Shown here: piece by piece, positions 6,231 through 7,856 of the stretch | Layout of the letters: each line of letters begins with the position of its first letter | Numbering within the stretch: position 1 is the first letter of the stretch | Source of the DNA: Candidatus Helarchaeota archaeon | GTDB taxonomy: Archaea; Asgardarchaeota; Lokiarchaeia; Helarchaeales; HEL-GB-A | NCBI GenBank assembly: GCA_016840125.1 | Contig: JAEOSY010000255.1 | Location: forward strand, 1-7,856 | Direction: 5' to 3' | DNA length: 7,856 nucleotides | Translations under genes and position numbers: made by a program | Notes under the pieces: model-generated | Told to the model about the DNA's origin: nothing | Database searches by the model: none | The model's input: the letters and a program-made list of their open reading frames with translations, nothing else

Positions 6231-7376
6231 ATGCCGAATTTGATGATGTTCATAACTGAAAACGTTACTCCAGGCTTACGCGGAGAATTGACAAAATGGA
6301 TGCTGCAATTAAAACCAGGAGTTTTTGTCGGAACTCTGACGAGCTTGGTGGGAGAGAAACTATGGCAAAAAATACGACAAAAACAAAAAACCGGAGGGGC
6401 TATATGGGTCAAAGCCACTAATAATGAACAACGCTTTAAGCTAAAAATAAGTGGAAGCACCCATTGGAAAATTAGAGATTATGATGGGATCCAGCTGATT
6501 ATACATCCACATAAAAAACCCAAGCTGAATATGGTAACCAAGAAAAAAATTGCGGAGGATGCTAAATCACTCAAACCCAAACCAAAAATTCCAGCGGTGA
6601 CCTGGGATCCTTGTGGTACCCCGAACGATTGTGTTACCCGAAAGGCTCTTTTTGAAGCAGAAGGTAGTAAAATAAAATCAAGCTTTTCTGGTACTTCCGC
6701 ATATGGTGAATATCCTCCTAATCAACTCTGGGAAGATCAATGGCTCGAGGATATTAAAAAGGTTGCGACTTCACTCCTCTCCTATCTCCATTCGTTCCCA
6801 AATAGGTCCAATCTGCCCTTTCATAACAAAAAATTGGTGTGCCTTGATCTCGAAACTACTGATTATCTACCCAAAGCCTACGAAGGATTTATTAATATTA
6901 TTGGAGTGGCAGTTCTTGATTTGCGGGATAATAATACAAATAAATTAGGTCTTCAACTCTTTCAAGCTTTTAATATGACCAGGAAAAAGAAAAATGTCCC
7001 CGCATTATTAGAACTGGTCAAACAATATCTTCAAGATGTTGATGTCTTTTTAGTCTTTAATCAGAAATTTGATGTTCAAATTCTCAATAGAGTTATCAGT
7101 GAATTTTCCTTTGACTTAAAGCTCCCCTCAAATATTGTCGATCTCTTTGTTTCATTTCAAAATCTTAAAACTCTTGAGAAATATCTCCATCAACGCGTAG
7201 GAGTAACTCGAACCACCACCGATAAAGATAAATATTCGGAATATTACACCTTATTTAAAGGCAAGGGACGACTAGGTTCTAACAAAAAGATCGAACCCAT
7301 CGGCACTTACAATTTGATGGATGTATTAACTCCATTATATGTCCATCTAATCTTAGAAACCCCTGACAAAACCTAG
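6231..7376 (+). CDS. cas2: Cas2e fused to a C-terminal DEDD-type 3'-5' exonuclease-like domain
   Basis: The 381-residue product is about four times a normal Cas2e. Residues 1-93 are Cas2e, with ITENVTPGLRGELTKWML (8-25), PGVFVGTL (29-36), WVKATNN (59-65) and DYDGIQLI (83-90); this part should bridge two Cas1 dimers. Residues about 94-200 are Lys/Pro rich and then unassigned, with a C-x5-C pair (Cys128, Cys134) and a W-rich helix (WEDQWLEDIKKVATSLLSYL). Residues about 200-375 look like a DEDD exonuclease: LDLETTD with Asp206 and Glu208, FNQKFD with Asn277 and Asp281, and Y360-NLM-D364. The Y-x3-D third motif, plus INIIGVAVLDL and LKTLEKYL, resembles the YprB/RNase_H_2 group rather than DEDDh DnaQ. 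Inferred role: trimming prespacer 3' ends before integration. Start is fixed by an in-frame TGA at 6225; GGAG at 6217-6220 precedes it. The stop is 139 nt before the first repeat. Confidence 0.92.
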   Translation: MPNLMMFITENVTPGLRGELTKWMLQLKPGVFVGTLTSLVGEKLWQKIRQKQKTGGAIWVKATNNEQRFKLKISGSTHWKIRDYDGIQLIIHPHKKPKLNMVTKKKIAEDAKSLKPKPKIPAVTWDPCGTPNDCVTRKALFEAEGSKIKSSFSGTSAYGEYPPNQLWEDQWLEDIKKVATSLLSYLHSFPNRSNLPFHNKKLVCLDLETTDYLPKAYEGFINIIGVAVLDLRDNNTNKLGLQLFQAFNMTRKKKNVPALLELVKQYLQDVDVFLVFNQKFDVQILNRVISEFSFDLKLPSNIVDLFVSFQNLKTLEKYLHQRVGVTRTTTDKDKYSEYYTLFKGKGRLGSNKKIEPIGTYNLMDVLTPLYVHLILETPDKT

Positions 7377-7515
7377 TTCTTGTCGCTATCAACCCTTGAA
7401 AATTCAAGTTCCGTGATTATATGACCCGAGCACTCAAAAGCCGATTTAACAATACCAAAAAACACGAACCTCGAAATCCTTAACCTCTAACTTATTTTAA
7501 AGGAGAAAAAGTAGT
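7377..7515 (+). promoter_or_regulatory. CRISPR leader
   Basis: This 139-nt AT-rich stretch contains no gene and ends at the first repeat, on the side where the repeat orientation (ending GTGTACCG) places the leader. It should hold the promoter of the array transcript and the signals that direct Cas1-Cas2 to the first repeat. Visible elements are an inverted repeat CTTGAA-AA-TTCAAG (7395-7408), a possible promoter pair TTGAAA (7396-7401) and TATATG (7418-7423) 16 nt apart, and an AT-rich TTATTTTAAA just before a purine run next to the repeat. These promoter suggestions are weak. The SD-like AGGAG at 7501-7505 is not followed by a credible start codon. Confidence 0.8.
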
Positions 7516-7856
7516 ATTGTCCCCACACACGTGGGGGTGTACCGCATACCAAGGGGCTACACGCGAGAACCCTCAAATTGTCCCCACACACGTGGGGGTG
7601 TACCGTCCCTATGGTTTCAATTGATTATGTAGAATGTATTGTCCCCACACACGTGGGGGTGTACCGGGCGCATTGTGCTGAATCTCATTGGACTTACAAT
7701 TGTCCCCACACACGTGGGGGTGTACCGGTCTCGCTCTTCATCATAAGAGACCATGAATGATTGTCCCCACACACGTGGGGGTGTACCGTAAATATAAATC
7801 GTCTGCCAAGGGTTCCCGGTATTGTCCCCACACACGTGGGGGTGTACCGAGAGCTA
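7516..7856 (+). CRISPR. Type I-E CRISPR array, leader-proximal part, open at the right edge
   Basis: Six identical 29-nt repeats start at 7516, 7577, 7638, 7699, 7760 and 7821, an exact 61-nt period. Each begins ATTGTCCCC, has stem CCCCAC, loop ACAC and GTGGGG, and ends GTGTACCG, which would be the 8-nt crRNA 5' handle after Cas6e cleavage. The five complete spacers (7545-7576, 7606-7637, 7667-7698, 7728-7759, 7789-7820) are all 32 nt and unrelated to each other; the last 7 bases start a sixth. Repeats are assigned 29 nt because ATT is shared by all copies while the base before it varies (T, A or G). Identical repeats at the leader end fit an active array. I saw no spacer match to other parts of this window; sources of the spacers are unknown. 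Confidence 0.99.

Noticed and set aside
7727..7752. Self-complementary ends (GGTCTC and GAGACC) in spacer 4
   Set aside because: One 6-bp inverted repeat with a 14-nt loop in a single 32-nt spacer is easily due to chance and the first base belongs to the repeat.
7578..7835. Open frames through the array on both strands, with repeated PHTWG/PTHVG/HVCGD-like peptides
   Set aside because: They are translations of the 29-nt repeats and spacers, a well-known source of false proteins in CRISPR arrays; no ribosome binding site or protein family supports them.

Overview
The window is almost entirely one type I-E CRISPR-Cas locus on the + strand. In order it holds the 3' end of cas3, then cas8e (cse1/casA), cas11 (cse2/casB), cas7 (cse4/casC), cas5 (casD), cas6e (cse3/casE), cas1, a long cas2 gene fused to a nuclease, an AT-rich leader, and the first six repeats of a CRISPR array that runs off the right edge. 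The order and the protein motifs are those of a complete interference plus adaptation module; only the 5' part of cas3 and the far part of the array lie outside.

The organism cannot be named from this window. It is a prokaryote of moderate to low GC content with clear Shine-Dalgarno sites before most genes (AAGGAG, GAGGT, AGGAGG, GGGAGG). Nothing here separates a bacterium from an SD-using archaeon. Genes from cas3 to cas1 are packed with short gaps or overlaps and look like one operon. The two larger gaps are 88 nt before cas7, which holds a possible 23-codon peptide, and 138 nt between cas1 and cas2, which holds repeat-like sequence.

How it should work: Cas8e, Cas11, Cas7, Cas5 and Cas6e form Cascade around a crRNA cut from the array transcript by Cas6e, and Cas3 is recruited to degrade the target DNA. 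Cas1 and the Cas2 part of the fusion capture and integrate new spacers at the leader end.

Three points stand out. (1) The Cas2 protein is 381 residues long. It has a normal Cas2e domain, an unassigned segment of about 100 residues, and a C-terminal DEDD exonuclease domain with a Y-x3-D third motif. That motif resembles the YprB/RNase_H_2 group more than the DEDDh DnaQ domain of known Cas2-DnaQ fusions, and the domain is a candidate built-in prespacer trimmer. (2) The cas1-cas2 gap contains a hairpin matching the CRISPR repeat at 20 of 29 positions, followed by a second, weaker match (18 of 29) that overlaps the region just before the cas2 ribosome binding site. This suggests a degenerate repeat pair with a possible regulatory or RNA-processing role. 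(3) cas6e has no ATG, GTG, TTG or CTG start that retains its catalytic histidine; it appears to start at an ATT codon placed correctly behind a strong AGGAGG.

From 7377 to 7515 there is no gene; this is the CRISPR leader. The array then shows six identical 29-nt repeats and five 32-nt spacers.
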